Below, piece after piece: positions 24,806 to 34,081 of a stretch of 64,000 bases of DNA. Positions within the stretch are counted from its first letter, which is position 1, and each line of letters begins with the position of its first letter. Location: the NCBI RefSeq assembly GCF_003477885.1, contig NZ_QUEE01000006.1, positions 124,001-188,000 of the forward strand. The letters run 5' to 3'. The translations under genes were made by a program, and so were the position numbers. The notes under the pieces were generated by a model. It was not told the origin of the DNA, did no database searches, and saw only the letters and a program-made list of their open reading frames with translations. The stretch comes from Lachnotalea sp. AF33-28. GTDB taxonomy: Bacteria > Bacillota > Clostridia > Lachnospirales > Lachnospiraceae.

Positions 24806-26419
24806 AGGGGCGCAGTGTTTGAGCGCCGCCTGGACGAATCCCGCAAAGAGCGGATGGGGTCTGTTGGGCCGTGATTTGAATTCCGGATGTCCCTGCGTTC
24901 CGATAAACCACGGATGGTCCGGAATCTCACACATTTCCACGATCCTGCCGTCTGGGGACAGTCCGGACAGCCTCATCCCGTGATCGGTCAGGGCCTTCCG
25001 GTAATCATTGTTCACCTCATAGCGGTGCCTGTGACGCTCGCAGACGGTTTCCTGTCCATAGACCTCATAGGCTCTGGATCCCTTCTCCAGCACGCAGGGA
25101 TATGCGCCAAGCCGCAGAGTTCCGCCGATATCCTCTATGCCGTTCTGGTCCGGCATCAGGTGAATCACCGGATGGGAGGTGCCGGGCGCCAGCTCACTGC
25201 TGTGAGCGTCCGCATATCCGACCACATCCCTGGCGTATTCGACGATGGACAGCTGCATGCCCAGGCACAGGCCGAGAAACGGGATCCGATGCTCTCTGGC
25301 ATAGCGGATCGCCTGGATCTTGCCTTCAATCCCCCTGTCTCCAAAGCCGCCGGGCACGAGGATGCCCTGCATGCTGCCCAGAATCTCTCCCGCGTTATCG
25401 GCATTCACAGATTCTGAATCCACCCAGTGGATATGAACCTTAGCGCGGTTGGCACAGCCGGCCGCCCGCAGCGCCTCCACGACGCTGATATAGGCATCGT
25501 GGAGCTGGATGTATTTGCCTACCAGGGCGATGTGCACATCGTGTTCAGGCTGTTTCCATCTTTCGATCATGGCGGTCCATTCGGACAGATCCGGTTTGGG
25601 GCAGGACAGATTCAGGCATTCACAGGCGACCTCCGCCAGATGCTCCTTTTCCATGGCCAGAGGCGCTTCATACAGGATGTCCACATCCAGATTCTGAAGC
25701 ACGTGGCTGCTGGGCACATTGCAGAAAAGGGCGATCTTATCCTTAATATGGGCATCCAGAGGATACTCCGAGCGGCATACGATGATATCGGGCTGGATTC
25801 CCATGCCCTGCAGCTGTTTAACGCTGGCCTGGGTCGGTTTGGTTTTCATTTCTCCGGAGGCTTTCAGATAGGGGATCAGAGTCACATGGATCATGATGGC
25901 GTTTTCCCTGCCCACCTCGTGCTGAAACTGGCGGATGGCCTCAAGGAACGGCTGGCTTTCAATATCGCCCACCGTGCCGCCCACCTCGATGATGGCGATT
26001 TCTGTTTTATCTGCCTGATCCGCGGAATAATTGCGGTAAAAGCGGTTTTTAATTTCATTTGTAATATGGGGGATTACCTGTACTGTGCCGCCGCCGAAGT
26101 CGCCGCGGCGTTCTTTTTGAAGCACGGACCAGTAGATTTTACCGGTGGTGACGTTAGAATTTTTATTGAGACTTTCATCGATGAACCGTTCATAATGTCC
26201 GAGATCCAGATCTGTTTCGGCGCCGTCGTCGGTGACAAAAACTTCACCGTGCTGGATGGGGTTCATGGTGCCTGGGTCGATATTGATGTACGGGTCAAAC
26301 TTCTGCATGGTGACGGCATAGCCCCGCGCTTTCAAAAGCCGCCCGAGTGAAGCGGCAGTGATGCCCTTGCCGAGTCCGGATACAACGCCGCCGGTTACAA
26401 ACACGTATTTCACAGCCAT
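24797..26419 (-). CDS. pyrG: CTP synthase
   Basis: Makes CTP from UTP, ATP and glutamine, the last step of pyrimidine nucleotide synthesis. The 540-residue protein has the N-terminal synthetase domain (YVFVTGGVVSGLGKGITAASLG, IDPGTMNPIQHGEV, EVGGTVGDIESQPF) and a C-terminal class I glutaminase with Cys in LGLCLGMQL and His/Glu in GTQGHPEFKSR. The ATG at 26419 has AGGAGGTAAATACC before it; upstream in-frame codons are leader. The protein is full length. Confidence 0.97.
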   Translation of the reverse strand: MAVKYVFVTGGVVSGLGKGITAASLGRLLKARGYAVTMQKFDPYINIDPGTMNPIQHGEVFVTDDGAETDLDLGHYERFIDESLNKNSNVTTGKIYWSVLQKERRGDFGGGTVQVIPHITNEIKNRFYRNYSADQADKTEIAIIEVGGTVGDIESQPFLEAIRQFQHEVGRENAIMIHVTLIPYLKASGEMKTKPTQASVKQLQGMGIQPDIIVCRSEYPLDAHIKDKIALFCNVPSSHVLQNLDVDILYEAPLAMEKEHLAEVACECLNLSCPKPDLSEWTAMIERWKQPEHDVHIALVGKYIQLHDAYISVVEALRAAGCANRAKVHIHWVDSESVNADNAGEILGSMQGILVPGGFGDRGIEGKIQAIRYAREHRIPFLGLCLGMQLSIVEYARDVVGYADAHSSELAPGTSHPVIHLMPDQNGIEDIGGTLRLGAYPCVLEKGSRAYEVYGQETVCERHRHRYEVNNDYRKALTDHGMRLSGLSPDGRIVEMCEIPDHPWFIGTQGHPEFKSRPNRPHPLFAGFVQAALKHCAPSV

Positions 26420-26486
26420 GGTATTTACCTCCTGTTTTTTCTTGCCCCAACCTTTCGTGTGCTGGCGGGCTGACATGTTTACGTTT

Positions 26487-26535
26487 AGTCTGACAGCACA
26501 ACGGGGTGACGGCCTGCGCGCACATCCGTGCGCAT
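26487..26535 (-). promoter_or_regulatory. Twin-hairpin leader motif before pyrG (weak copy)
   Basis: On the - strand GCGCAC-GGAT-GTGCGC is followed by GCAGGCCGTCAC and a poorer second hairpin, about 70 bases before the start codon. The first hairpin and the GCAGG that follows match the copies at 1008, 51065, 60891 and 63278; the second half is diverged. Confidence 0.4.
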
Positions 26536-26717
26536 CTTTTCAATAGTATGGGCAGATTCATGGGATTTAAATAGATATAAATAAATCTGCTTGCAAAAAA
26601 TAACTAATATATTATACACGATTAATAGTTAGCTGACTAGAGGCAATCTGCAGAAATTTGTCCGCATGAATTTATAAAACATTAATATTTGTGATGAAGA
26701 TTTCACAGAGAACCTGC

Positions 26718-26746
26718 TTGATTTCTTGACGAACTATCTCTATAAT
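26718..26746 (+). promoter_or_regulatory. ftsH promoter
   Basis: TTGATT (26718-26723) and TATAAT (26741-26746) are separated by 17 bases, 66 bases before the ftsH start. This is a good vegetative sigma-A type promoter. The rest of the 390-base gap from pyrG is AT-rich and shows no gene. Confidence 0.7.
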
Positions 26747-26811
26747 GAAAAAGAACACTATGGCGGGCGCTGCGTTTTGTCAGGCCCGTGTTGTGATAAG
26801 GGAGAAAGCGA

Positions 26812-28788
26812 ATGAATGAACAGAATCAAAACAACGGCGGAGGCCAGAATAACGGAGGCGGAGGCAAGTTCCCGAAGAACAGCCAGACCGTAATTATACT
26901 GGTAATCACCGCGCTCATGACTTTGTTCAGTGTGTCGATGCTAAGCAGCTGGTTTCGCAGCTCGACGACGGAACAGATCACATACAGCGATTTTATGAAG
27001 ATGCTGGATGAGCATAAAGTGGCGGCGGTGCAGATTGACCGCCAATCCTATAAATTTGTAATTGAACCGGCGGAGGATAAGGATGAGGAATCCAAGAATC
27101 CGCTGGCTCCCAAGATGACCTATTATACCGGCATTGTGGAGGATGAAAGCCTGGTTCCCCGCCTGATGGATGAGGGGATCATTGTGGATGGAAAAATACC
27201 CGAAACCGGCTCCTCCATCATCGATTTTATCCTGATCTATGCGGTTCCCGTGCTGCTTGTCTGGCTGGTGATGGGTTTTTTCCTAAGAAAAGCAGGCGGT
27301 GGCGGCGGCATGATGGGCGTGGGCAAATCCAATGCCAAGGTCTATGTGCAGAAGGAAACCGGCGTTACGTTCCGCGATGTGGCCGGACAGGATGAGGCGA
27401 AGGAGTCTCTGACTGAAATCGTGGATTTTCTGCATAATCCCGGACGCTACGGAAGAATCGGCGCCAAGCTGCCAAAGGGAGCGCTCCTTGTGGGGCCGCC
27501 CGGCACTGGTAAGACATTGCTTGCCAAGGCGGTTGCCGGCGAGGCGAAGGTGCCGTTCTTTTCACTGTCCGGTTCCGATTTTGTGGAAATGTTTGTCGGC
27601 GTCGGCGCATCCCGTGTGCGCGACCTGTTCAAACAGGCGCAGCAGCAGGCGCCCTGCATCATATTCATCGATGAGATCGACGCCATCGGCAAGAGCCGTG
27701 ACAGCCGTTACGGCGGGGGCAATGACGAGCGGGAGCAGACCTTAAACCAGCTGCTTTCGGAGATGGACGGTTTTGACACTTCCAAGGGCGTATTTATTCT
27801 GGCCGCCACCAACCGGCCGGAGATTCTGGATAAGGCACTGCTGCGTCCGGGCCGTTTTGACCGCCGGATCATCGTGGACCGTCCGGATTTAAAAGGGCGT
27901 ATTGATATCCTGAAGGTCCATTCCAAGGATGTGCTGCTGGATGAATCCGTGGATCTGGAAGCGATTGCGCTGGCCACTTCCGGCGCCGTGGGCTCCGATC
28001 TGGCCAACATGATCAATGAGGCTGCGATCAATGCCGTAAAGCACGGCCGCCAGGTGGTATCCCAGGCGGATCTGTTTGAAGCCGTGGAGGTGGTGCTGGT
28101 TGGCAAGGAAAAGAAGGACCGCATCATGAGCAAGGAAGAGCGCAAAATCGTCTCCTATCATGAGGTGGGCCATGCGCTCGTCAGCGCGCTGCAGAAGGAC
28201 TCGGAGCCTGTGCAGAAGATTACGATTGTGCCCAGAACCATGGGCGCGCTGGGTTATGTGATGAATGTGCCGGAGGAAGAAAAATATCTGAATACGGAAG
28301 CGGAGCTTCGGGCGATGCTGATTCAGTTTTTGGCCGGCCGGGCGGCGGAAGAGATCGTGTTTGACACTGTCACCACCGGCGCTTCCAATGATATAGAGAA
28401 GGCGACTTCCATCGCCAGAGCCATGGTGACTCAGTACGGCATGTCCAAGGAATTCGGTCTCATGGGGCTTGAAACTGTGGAAAGCCAGTATCTGGAAGGC
28501 CGCAGCGTGTTAAACTGCGCCGATCAGACTGCCGCCGGTGTGGACCGGGTGGTTATGGAGATGCTGAAAGAGTCCTACGAGAAGGCAAAGGCGCTGCTTC
28601 GGGCAAACCGTATTGCGCTGGATCGGATCGCGGCATTTCTGATTGAAAAGGAAACCATTACCGGCAAGGAGTTCATGAAGATCCTCCATGAAATCCAGGA
28701 GGATACAAGGCGTGCCGAGAGCTTTCTGGATACGTCTGATCCGGGCCCTGTGCCGGATGACTGGGAGGAAGGCCCCCTTCCAATGTAA
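26812..28788 (+). CDS. ftsH: ATP-dependent zinc metalloprotease FtsH
   Basis: Membrane-anchored AAA protease that degrades unfolded or regulated membrane and cytosolic proteins. It is 658 residues: a Gly/Asn-rich N-terminus, a first membrane helix around residues 25-45, an extracytoplasmic domain, a second helix near 145-165, then AAA with Walker A GPPGTGKT, Walker B FIDEIDAIG and the SRH segment LLRPGRFDRR. The zinc site HEVGH is at 450-454. The Gly-rich linker after helix 2 is normal for FtsH. It has its own promoter and terminator and appears monocistronic. Confidence 0.97.
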   Translation: MNEQNQNNGGGQNNGGGGKFPKNSQTVIILVITALMTLFSVSMLSSWFRSSTTEQITYSDFMKMLDEHKVAAVQIDRQSYKFVIEPAEDKDEESKNPLAPKMTYYTGIVEDESLVPRLMDEGIIVDGKIPETGSSIIDFILIYAVPVLLVWLVMGFFLRKAGGGGGMMGVGKSNAKVYVQKETGVTFRDVAGQDEAKESLTEIVDFLHNPGRYGRIGAKLPKGALLVGPPGTGKTLLAKAVAGEAKVPFFSLSGSDFVEMFVGVGASRVRDLFKQAQQQAPCIIFIDEIDAIGKSRDSRYGGGNDEREQTLNQLLSEMDGFDTSKGVFILAATNRPEILDKALLRPGRFDRRIIVDRPDLKGRIDILKVHSKDVLLDESVDLEAIALATSGAVGSDLANMINEAAINAVKHGRQVVSQADLFEAVEVVLVGKEKKDRIMSKEERKIVSYHEVGHALVSALQKDSEPVQKITIVPRTMGALGYVMNVPEEEKYLNTEAELRAMLIQFLAGRAAEEIVFDTVTTGASNDIEKATSIARAMVTQYGMSKEFGLMGLETVESQYLEGRSVLNCADQTAAGVDRVVMEMLKESYEKAKALLRANRIALDRIAAFLIEKETITGKEFMKILHEIQEDTRRAESFLDTSDPGPVPDDWEEGPLPM

Positions 28789-28798
28789 ATAAATGAAG

Positions 28799-28832
28799 AC
28801 AGACCCCGCTCTTTCCGAAATGCGGGGTCTGT
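28799..28832 (+). terminator. Terminator between ftsH and uvrC
   Basis: ACAGACCCCGC (28799-28809) pairs with GCGGGGTCTGT (28822-28832), 11 bases after the ftsH stop. The tail is only weakly T-rich, so some read-through into uvrC is likely. Confidence 0.65.
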
Positions 28833-28852
28833 TCTGTGAATGGGAGGAGAAT

Positions 28853-30718
28853 ATGTTTCAGCTGGAAGAAGAATTAAAAAAGCTGCCCGGCAAGCCGGGT
28901 GTCTATCTGATGCATAACGATCAGGATGAGATCATTTATGTGGGCAAAGCAATCAGCCTGAAAAACCGTGTGCGGCAGTATTTTCAGAGCAGCCGTGGAA
29001 AGTCCTCCAAGATAGAGAAAATGGTATCCCATATCGCGTGGTTTGAATATATTATTACTGACTCGGAGCTGGAGGCGCTGGTGCTGGAATGCAATCTGAT
29101 CAAAGAACATCAGCCCCGGTATAACACCATGCTCAAGGACGACAAAACCTATCCTTATATCAAGGTGACGGTGCAGGAAGACTTTCCGCGGGTCCTGTTT
29201 TCACGGGATATGAAAAAGGATAAATCCCGGTATTTCGGGCCGTATACCAGCGCGGGCGCGGTGAAGGACACGATCAACCTGATCCACAGGCTCTATAAGA
29301 TCCGTACCTGCCACCGCGCGCTGCCGGAGAACATAGGCAAGGAGCGCCCCTGCCTGAACTATCACATCAAGCAGTGCGACGCTCCCTGCCAGGGCTATAT
29401 CTCCAAAGAGGAGTACCGAAAGAACGTGGACCAGGTCCTGGACTTCTTAAGCGGTAATTACAACGCTATTTTAAAGCGGCTGGAGGCACAGATGAATGAG
29501 GCTGCAGAGGAGCTGGATTTTGAATCGGCCGCCGGCTACAGGGAGCTTTTATTCAGCGTGCAGAAGGTGGCTCAGAAACAGAAGATTACCGACAGCGGCA
29601 ATGAGGACCGGGATGTGATCGGACTGGCTGTGGACGGAAGCGATGCGGTGGTGCAGGTATTTTTCGTCCGGGAAGGGAAGATGATCGGAAGGGACCATTT
29701 CCAGATCTCGGTGGGTGACGGGGATACCCCGTCCCAGATACTGACCGGCTTTGTCAAGCAGTTTTACTCGGGCACGCCCTTTATCCCCAAGGAGCTGTTT
29801 CTGCAGACGCCCATTGAGGATGAAGAGCTGATCGTGAAATGGCTGGAGGCCAAACGGGGCCAGAAGGTGACAATCCGCGTGCCGCAAAAGGGCGAAAAGG
29901 CGCGCCTGGTGGAGCTGGCCGAGAAAAACGCCGGCCTGATCCTGTCACAGGACCGGGAAAAGCTGAAGAAAGAGCATGTAAAGACCGTCGGCGCCATGAA
30001 CAGCCTCGCAGAGATACTGGGGCTTAAACAGGTCCGCCGCGTGGAGGCATTTGATATTTCCAATATCAGCGGATTTGAATCGGTGGGCTCCATGGTGGTG
30101 TTTGAAGATGGGAAGCCGAAGCGCAACGACTACCGTAAATTTCGCATAAAATCGGTGATAGGCGCCAACGACTATGCGTCCATGGAGGAAGTTTTAAGCC
30201 GCCGGTTCCTGCACGGCCTCGAGGAGATGCGCCGCATGAGAGAAGACGGTCAGGATGAAAAAATGGGCGGATTCACCAGGTTCCCGGATCTGATTATGAT
30301 GGACGGCGGCAGGGGCCAGGTCAATATCGCCCTTAAGGTCATGGACCGGCTGTCGCTTACAATTCCGGTCTGCGGTATGGTGAAGGATGACAACCATAGA
30401 ACGAGAGGCTTGTATTACCAGAACGTGGAGCTGGAGATTGATACTCATTCCGAGATGTTCCGGCTGATCACCAGGATACAGGATGAAGCGCACCGTTTCG
30501 CCATCGAGTATCACAGAAGCTTGAGAAGCAAAGGTCAGGTGCATTCCATCCTGGACGATATAGAGGGGGTGGGCCCCGTACGCAGAAAGGCGCTGATGCG
30601 TCATTTTCAGACAATTGATGAGATAAAATCGGCCAGTGTGGAAGATTTAAAAAGTCTGCCGGAAATGAATGAAAACGTGGCGGAAAATATTTACAGATTT
30701 TTTCATGCCCAGCAATAA
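28853..30718 (+). CDS. uvrC: UvrABC system protein C
   Basis: Nuclease subunit of nucleotide excision repair, making both incisions around a UvrB-bound lesion. The 621-residue protein has the N-terminal GIY-YIG domain (PGVYLMHNDQDEIIYVGKA), a Cys-containing region (RPCLNYHIKQCDAPC), a UVR motif, the RNase H-like endonuclease (RVEAFDISNISG, with catalytic Asp; MMDGGRGQ), and a C-terminal helix-hairpin-helix. The ATG at 28853 follows GGGAGGAGAAT; an upstream frame runs through the terminator hairpin and is discarded. Confidence 0.97.
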   Translation: MFQLEEELKKLPGKPGVYLMHNDQDEIIYVGKAISLKNRVRQYFQSSRGKSSKIEKMVSHIAWFEYIITDSELEALVLECNLIKEHQPRYNTMLKDDKTYPYIKVTVQEDFPRVLFSRDMKKDKSRYFGPYTSAGAVKDTINLIHRLYKIRTCHRALPENIGKERPCLNYHIKQCDAPCQGYISKEEYRKNVDQVLDFLSGNYNAILKRLEAQMNEAAEELDFESAAGYRELLFSVQKVAQKQKITDSGNEDRDVIGLAVDGSDAVVQVFFVREGKMIGRDHFQISVGDGDTPSQILTGFVKQFYSGTPFIPKELFLQTPIEDEELIVKWLEAKRGQKVTIRVPQKGEKARLVELAEKNAGLILSQDREKLKKEHVKTVGAMNSLAEILGLKQVRRVEAFDISNISGFESVGSMVVFEDGKPKRNDYRKFRIKSVIGANDYASMEEVLSRRFLHGLEEMRRMREDGQDEKMGGFTRFPDLIMMDGGRGQVNIALKVMDRLSLTIPVCGMVKDDNHRTRGLYYQNVELEIDTHSEMFRLITRIQDEAHRFAIEYHRSLRSKGQVHSILDDIEGVGPVRRKALMRHFQTIDEIKSASVEDLKSLPEMNENVAENIYRFFHAQQ

Positions 30719-30864
30719 GTCTTGTCACCGGGCTTTTCCTGTGTTAGTATATTTAATAATCCGGAAACGCGGCCTGCGGATCCGGAAGAATATGTGAAGA
30801 AATCCGCCGGAGCTGATGCACAGAGGGCTTTGTGCCGGCTGCGGTGAGGAAATGGAGGAGCGAA

Positions 30865-31803
30865 ATGGCAGGTGTTAGGGTATCAACATTGATCGAAAAA
30901 TTCGGGCTGCGCCATCTGACCGAATCGATCGACACCACAGAGATCATATTAACTCATCCGGATATCAACCGTCCGGCTCTGCAGTTAACAGGCTTTTACG
31001 ATCACTTTGACAGCGACCGCGTACAGATTATCGGTTTTGTGGAACAGGAGTATTTAAAGCAGCTGACCAGAGAGCAGAGAAAGGACTGTTATGAGAAACT
31101 CTTTTCCAACAATATCCCCTGCCTGATCTGCAGCCGCAGCTATCAGCCGGGAGAGGATATGCACAGCACGGCGCTCAAATACGGTGTGCCGCTGCTGGTA
31201 TCCGATAAGACCACCTCAGATCTGATGGCGGAGGTGATCCGCTGGCTGAAGGTGCAGTTAGCTCCTACCATCAGCATACACGGCGTGCTCGTGGATGTAT
31301 TCGGCGAGGGCGTACTGATTATGGGCGAGAGCGGCATCGGCAAGAGCGAGGCTGCGCTGGAACTGATCAAGCGCGGCCACCGTCTGGTCAGCGATGACGT
31401 GGTGGAAATCCGTAAGGTCAGCGATGATACCTTGATCGGCAGCGCTCCCGGCATCACCCGGCATTTCATAGAGCTGCGCGGCATCGGAATCATTGATGTC
31501 AAAACGCTTTTTGGCGTAGAGAGCGTAAAAAATACTCAGAGCATCGACATGGTGATCAAGCTGGAAGAGTGGGACCGCGATAAGGAATACGACCGTCTGG
31601 GTCTGGATGACCAGTATACGGAATTTTTGGGCAATAAGGTGATCTGTCATTCCATACCGATCCGTCCGGGCAGAAATCTGGCGATCATAGTGGAGTCGGC
31701 GGCCGTCAATTACCGTCAGAAAAAGATGGGCTATAATGCGGCCCAGGAGCTGTATAAGAGAGTTCAGGACAATTTGGCAAGAGGTGCGGTGGATATCATA
31801 TAA
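30865..31803 (+). CDS. hprK: HPr kinase/phosphorylase
   Basis: Phosphorylates and dephosphorylates Ser46 of HPr or Crh, linking sugar use to catabolite repression. The 312-residue protein shows an N-terminal MurF-like domain, the P-loop GESGIGKSE, then LVSDDVVEIRK and RGIGIIDVKTLFG (the HprK signature region). The start at 30865 has GGAGGAG upstream. Its stop overlaps the murB start by one base, and a matching HPr-like substrate is encoded three genes later at 33687. Confidence 0.96.
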   Translation: MAGVRVSTLIEKFGLRHLTESIDTTEIILTHPDINRPALQLTGFYDHFDSDRVQIIGFVEQEYLKQLTREQRKDCYEKLFSNNIPCLICSRSYQPGEDMHSTALKYGVPLLVSDKTTSDLMAEVIRWLKVQLAPTISIHGVLVDVFGEGVLIMGESGIGKSEAALELIKRGHRLVSDDVVEIRKVSDDTLIGSAPGITRHFIELRGIGIIDVKTLFGVESVKNTQSIDMVIKLEEWDRDKEYDRLGLDDQYTEFLGNKVICHSIPIRPGRNLAIIVESAAVNYRQKKMGYNAAQELYKRVQDNLARGAVDII

Positions 31804-32714
31804 TGGAAAGATTAGAACAGATTTTGTCAGAGATCGCCGGAAGAGAAAATGTACGCGAAAATGAACCTATGAAAAACCATACAACTTTTCGGGCCGGCGG
31901 AGCGGCAAGACTGTTTGTCACGCCAGAGGATGAAGACGCTCTGGTACGGCTGGAAAAAACCTGTCAAAGTGCGGGGGTTTCGTATACTGTGGTCGGAAAC
32001 GGCAGCAATCTGCTGGTTTCCGACAGCGGATACGACGGAGTGATCATACAGCTGGGGAGCCGCTTTGCCCACTGCAGACGGGATGGAGACGTGCTGGAAG
32101 CCGAAGCCGGGATACTCCTGTCAAAGCTGGCGCGTTTTGCCTGCGATCAGGGGCTGTCCGGCCTGGAATTCGCCTCCGGCATCCCGGGAAGCCTTGGCGG
32201 CGCAGCGGTGATGAACGCGGGAGCCTATGGCGGCGAGATGGCCCATGTCCTAGTGGACGCGCTGGTGCTGACAGAGAGCGGCGAGCGGATGGTGATCCCT
32301 GCGGAACAGATGGAGCTTGGATACCGCAGCAGCCTGATTATGAAGCGGGGCTATACGGTCCTGAAAGCCCGGGTGAGACTTGTGCCGGGCGATAAGCGGC
32401 AGATTCAGGACAGGATGGATGAGTTAAACCGGAGACGGAAGGAAAAACAGCCTTTGGAATACCCCAGCGCCGGCAGCACCTTTAAGAGGCCGGCAGGATA
32501 TTTTGCGGGCAAATTGATCCAGGACTGCGGCCTTGCGGGTTTTCAGATCGGAGGAGCCGCCGTTTCTGAAAAGCACTGCGGGTTTGTGATCAATAAGGAT
32601 CAGGCCAGCGCTCGGGATATCTATCTGCTGTGCAGGGAAATACAGAAAAGAGTTTATGACCGTTTTCAGGTCCCCATGGAAATGGAAGTGAGGCTCCTGG
32701 GGGATTTTTCGTAA
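31803..32714 (+). CDS. murB: UDP-N-acetylenolpyruvoylglucosamine reductase
   Basis: FAD enzyme that makes UDP-N-acetylmuramic acid for peptidoglycan. The 303-residue protein has the flavin-binding NHTTFRAGGAARLF and VVGNGSNLLVSD, GLEFASGIPGSLGGAAVMNAGAYGGE in the core, the catalytic Ser of PSAGSTFKRP and a final Glu-containing MEVRLLG. Start and hprK stop share one base (TAATG), so translation is coupled. Confidence 0.96.
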   Translation: MERLEQILSEIAGRENVRENEPMKNHTTFRAGGAARLFVTPEDEDALVRLEKTCQSAGVSYTVVGNGSNLLVSDSGYDGVIIQLGSRFAHCRRDGDVLEAEAGILLSKLARFACDQGLSGLEFASGIPGSLGGAAVMNAGAYGGEMAHVLVDALVLTESGERMVIPAEQMELGYRSSLIMKRGYTVLKARVRLVPGDKRQIQDRMDELNRRRKEKQPLEYPSAGSTFKRPAGYFAGKLIQDCGLAGFQIGGAAVSEKHCGFVINKDQASARDIYLLCREIQKRVYDRFQVPMEMEVRLLGDFS

Positions 32715-32727
32715 CACGGAGGTTAAC

Positions 32728-33687
32728 ATGTCATTTTCAGGTAATGTAAAAGAGGAACTTTCCCGGCAGACAGGAACTGCCAGGCATTGTCAGATAGCGG
32801 AAATTGCGGCACTGCTTTCCATGTGCGGGCACATCAATGCCACCGCAAACGGCGGCTTATGCCTGATACTTCATACGGAAAACGCAGCAGTTGCAAGAAA
32901 GTACTTTACATTACTGAAAAAAACATTTAGTATAAATACTGAAATATGCGTCAGACGCAATGCCTACCTGAAAAAGAGCCGCACCTATGTGCTGGCGGTG
33001 AACCGGCAGGAGGATGTGAGGCGGATCCTGCAGGCTGTGAAGATGGATGCCATGCGGGGGAGCCTGGCGGAGCAGGACACTCTGGTCAGCAGCCTTCTGG
33101 TGATGAGCTCCTGCTGTAAGCGCGCGTTTATACGCGGGGCTTTTCTGGCATCTGGCTCCATGAGCGACCCCAACAAGGCATATCATCTGGAAATTGTATT
33201 GAGTTCCAGGACGAAGGCGGAGCAATTGCGGACCCTGATCGCTTCTTTTGACATCGATGCAAAAATCGTTGTGCGAAAGAAGTACCATGTGTTATATATA
33301 AAAGAAGGCGTGAAGATTGTAGAGCTTTTAAATGTGATGGAGGCTCATGTAGCGCTCATGGAATTGGAAAATGTGCGCATACTAAAGGAAATCAGCGGAT
33401 CGGTGAACCGCAAGGTGAACTGTGAAACCGCGAACATCGGAAAAACGATATCAGCTGCTGTGGAGCAGATCAATGATATAAATCTTATACGCGATACCAT
33501 TGGACTTTCCGGATTGCCGGAGCAGCTTGAAGAGGTTGCGCTGGCCAGGCTTGCTGCGCCGGAGGCGACGCTTTTGGAGCTGGGGGATTCGCTGAATCCG
33601 CCGGTGGGAAAATCCGGAGTCAATCACAGGCTAAGGAAACTGAAAGACTTAGCAGACAGTATCAGAAAAGATAGGGAGGATATGTAA
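32728..33687 (+). CDS. whiA: DNA-binding protein WhiA
   Basis: Homing-endonuclease-like DNA-binding protein affecting cell division in Gram-positive bacteria. The 319-residue protein starts MSFSGNVKEELSR, has the LAGLIDADG-like domains (KRAFIRGAFLASGSMSDP), and ends with the helix-turn-helix region INDINLIRDTIGLSGLPEQL. It is preceded by GGAGG and ends in a TAATG overlap with the HPr gene. RapZ, usually between murB and whiA, is absent here. Confidence 0.96.
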   Translation: MSFSGNVKEELSRQTGTARHCQIAEIAALLSMCGHINATANGGLCLILHTENAAVARKYFTLLKKTFSINTEICVRRNAYLKKSRTYVLAVNRQEDVRRILQAVKMDAMRGSLAEQDTLVSSLLVMSSCCKRAFIRGAFLASGSMSDPNKAYHLEIVLSSRTKAEQLRTLIASFDIDAKIVVRKKYHVLYIKEGVKIVELLNVMEAHVALMELENVRILKEISGSVNRKVNCETANIGKTISAAVEQINDINLIRDTIGLSGLPEQLEEVALARLAAPEATLLELGDSLNPPVGKSGVNHRLRKLKDLADSIRKDREDM

Positions 33688-33944
33688 TGGCAACGAAAAC
33701 AATCACCATTGGAATTCCGACAGGGCTTGAGGCAAGGCCGGTAGCGGTATTGGTTCAGGTGGCAAGTCAGTTCGAGAGCTCGATCTATGTGGAGACGGAG
33801 GACAAGAGGGTGAATGCCAAGAGCATCATGGGTATGATGACCCTTGGGCTGACATCCGGCGAGCAGGTTACGGTTTCCGCATCCGGTTCGGACGAGGAAG
33901 AGGCGTTAAATCAGATTGAAAAGTACTTAAGCAGCGACAAATAG
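33687..33944 (+). CDS. HPr-like protein without active-site His (Crh type)
   Basis: An 85-residue HPr-fold protein. At position 15, where HPr carries the phosphorylated His (GLHARP), this one has Glu (GLEARP), so it cannot pass phosphate in the sugar phosphotransferase system. Ser46 is kept in VNAKSIMGMMTLG, the site used by HprK. This is the logic of Bacillus Crh, which has Gln15. It is coupled to whiA by TAATG and lies in the same run as hprK. A regulatory role with CcpA in carbon repression is the family-based expectation; it was not shown for this protein. Confidence 0.9.
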   Translation: MATKTITIGIPTGLEARPVAVLVQVASQFESSIYVETEDKRVNAKSIMGMMTLGLTSGEQVTVSASGSDEEEALNQIEKYLSSDK

Positions 33945-34006
33945 CCGAAGTCTTAGGATATGGGGATTAGACGGTGAACTTATAGATTACTGACGGGGAT
34001 GCATCC

Positions 34007-34046
34007 GGAAATGGGGACAGGGTATATTATGACTGTCCCCATTTCC
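34007..34046 (+). terminator. Palindromic terminator-like hairpin (GGGGACAG type)
   Basis: GGAAATGGGGACAG (34007-34020) is the exact complement of CTGTCCCCATTTCC (34033-34046). It follows the HPr gene by about 60 bases and precedes dnaE. The GGGGACAG/CTGTCCCC arms recur at 38608-38671. Confidence 0.6.
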
Positions 34047-34081
34047 CCTATATGGGCCGTGATACAAAAGTGAGGAAAGAC

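Noticed and set aside
25427..26350. 307-codon reading frame opposite pyrG
   Set aside because: Antisense shadow of CTP synthase, which is full length and unmistakable.
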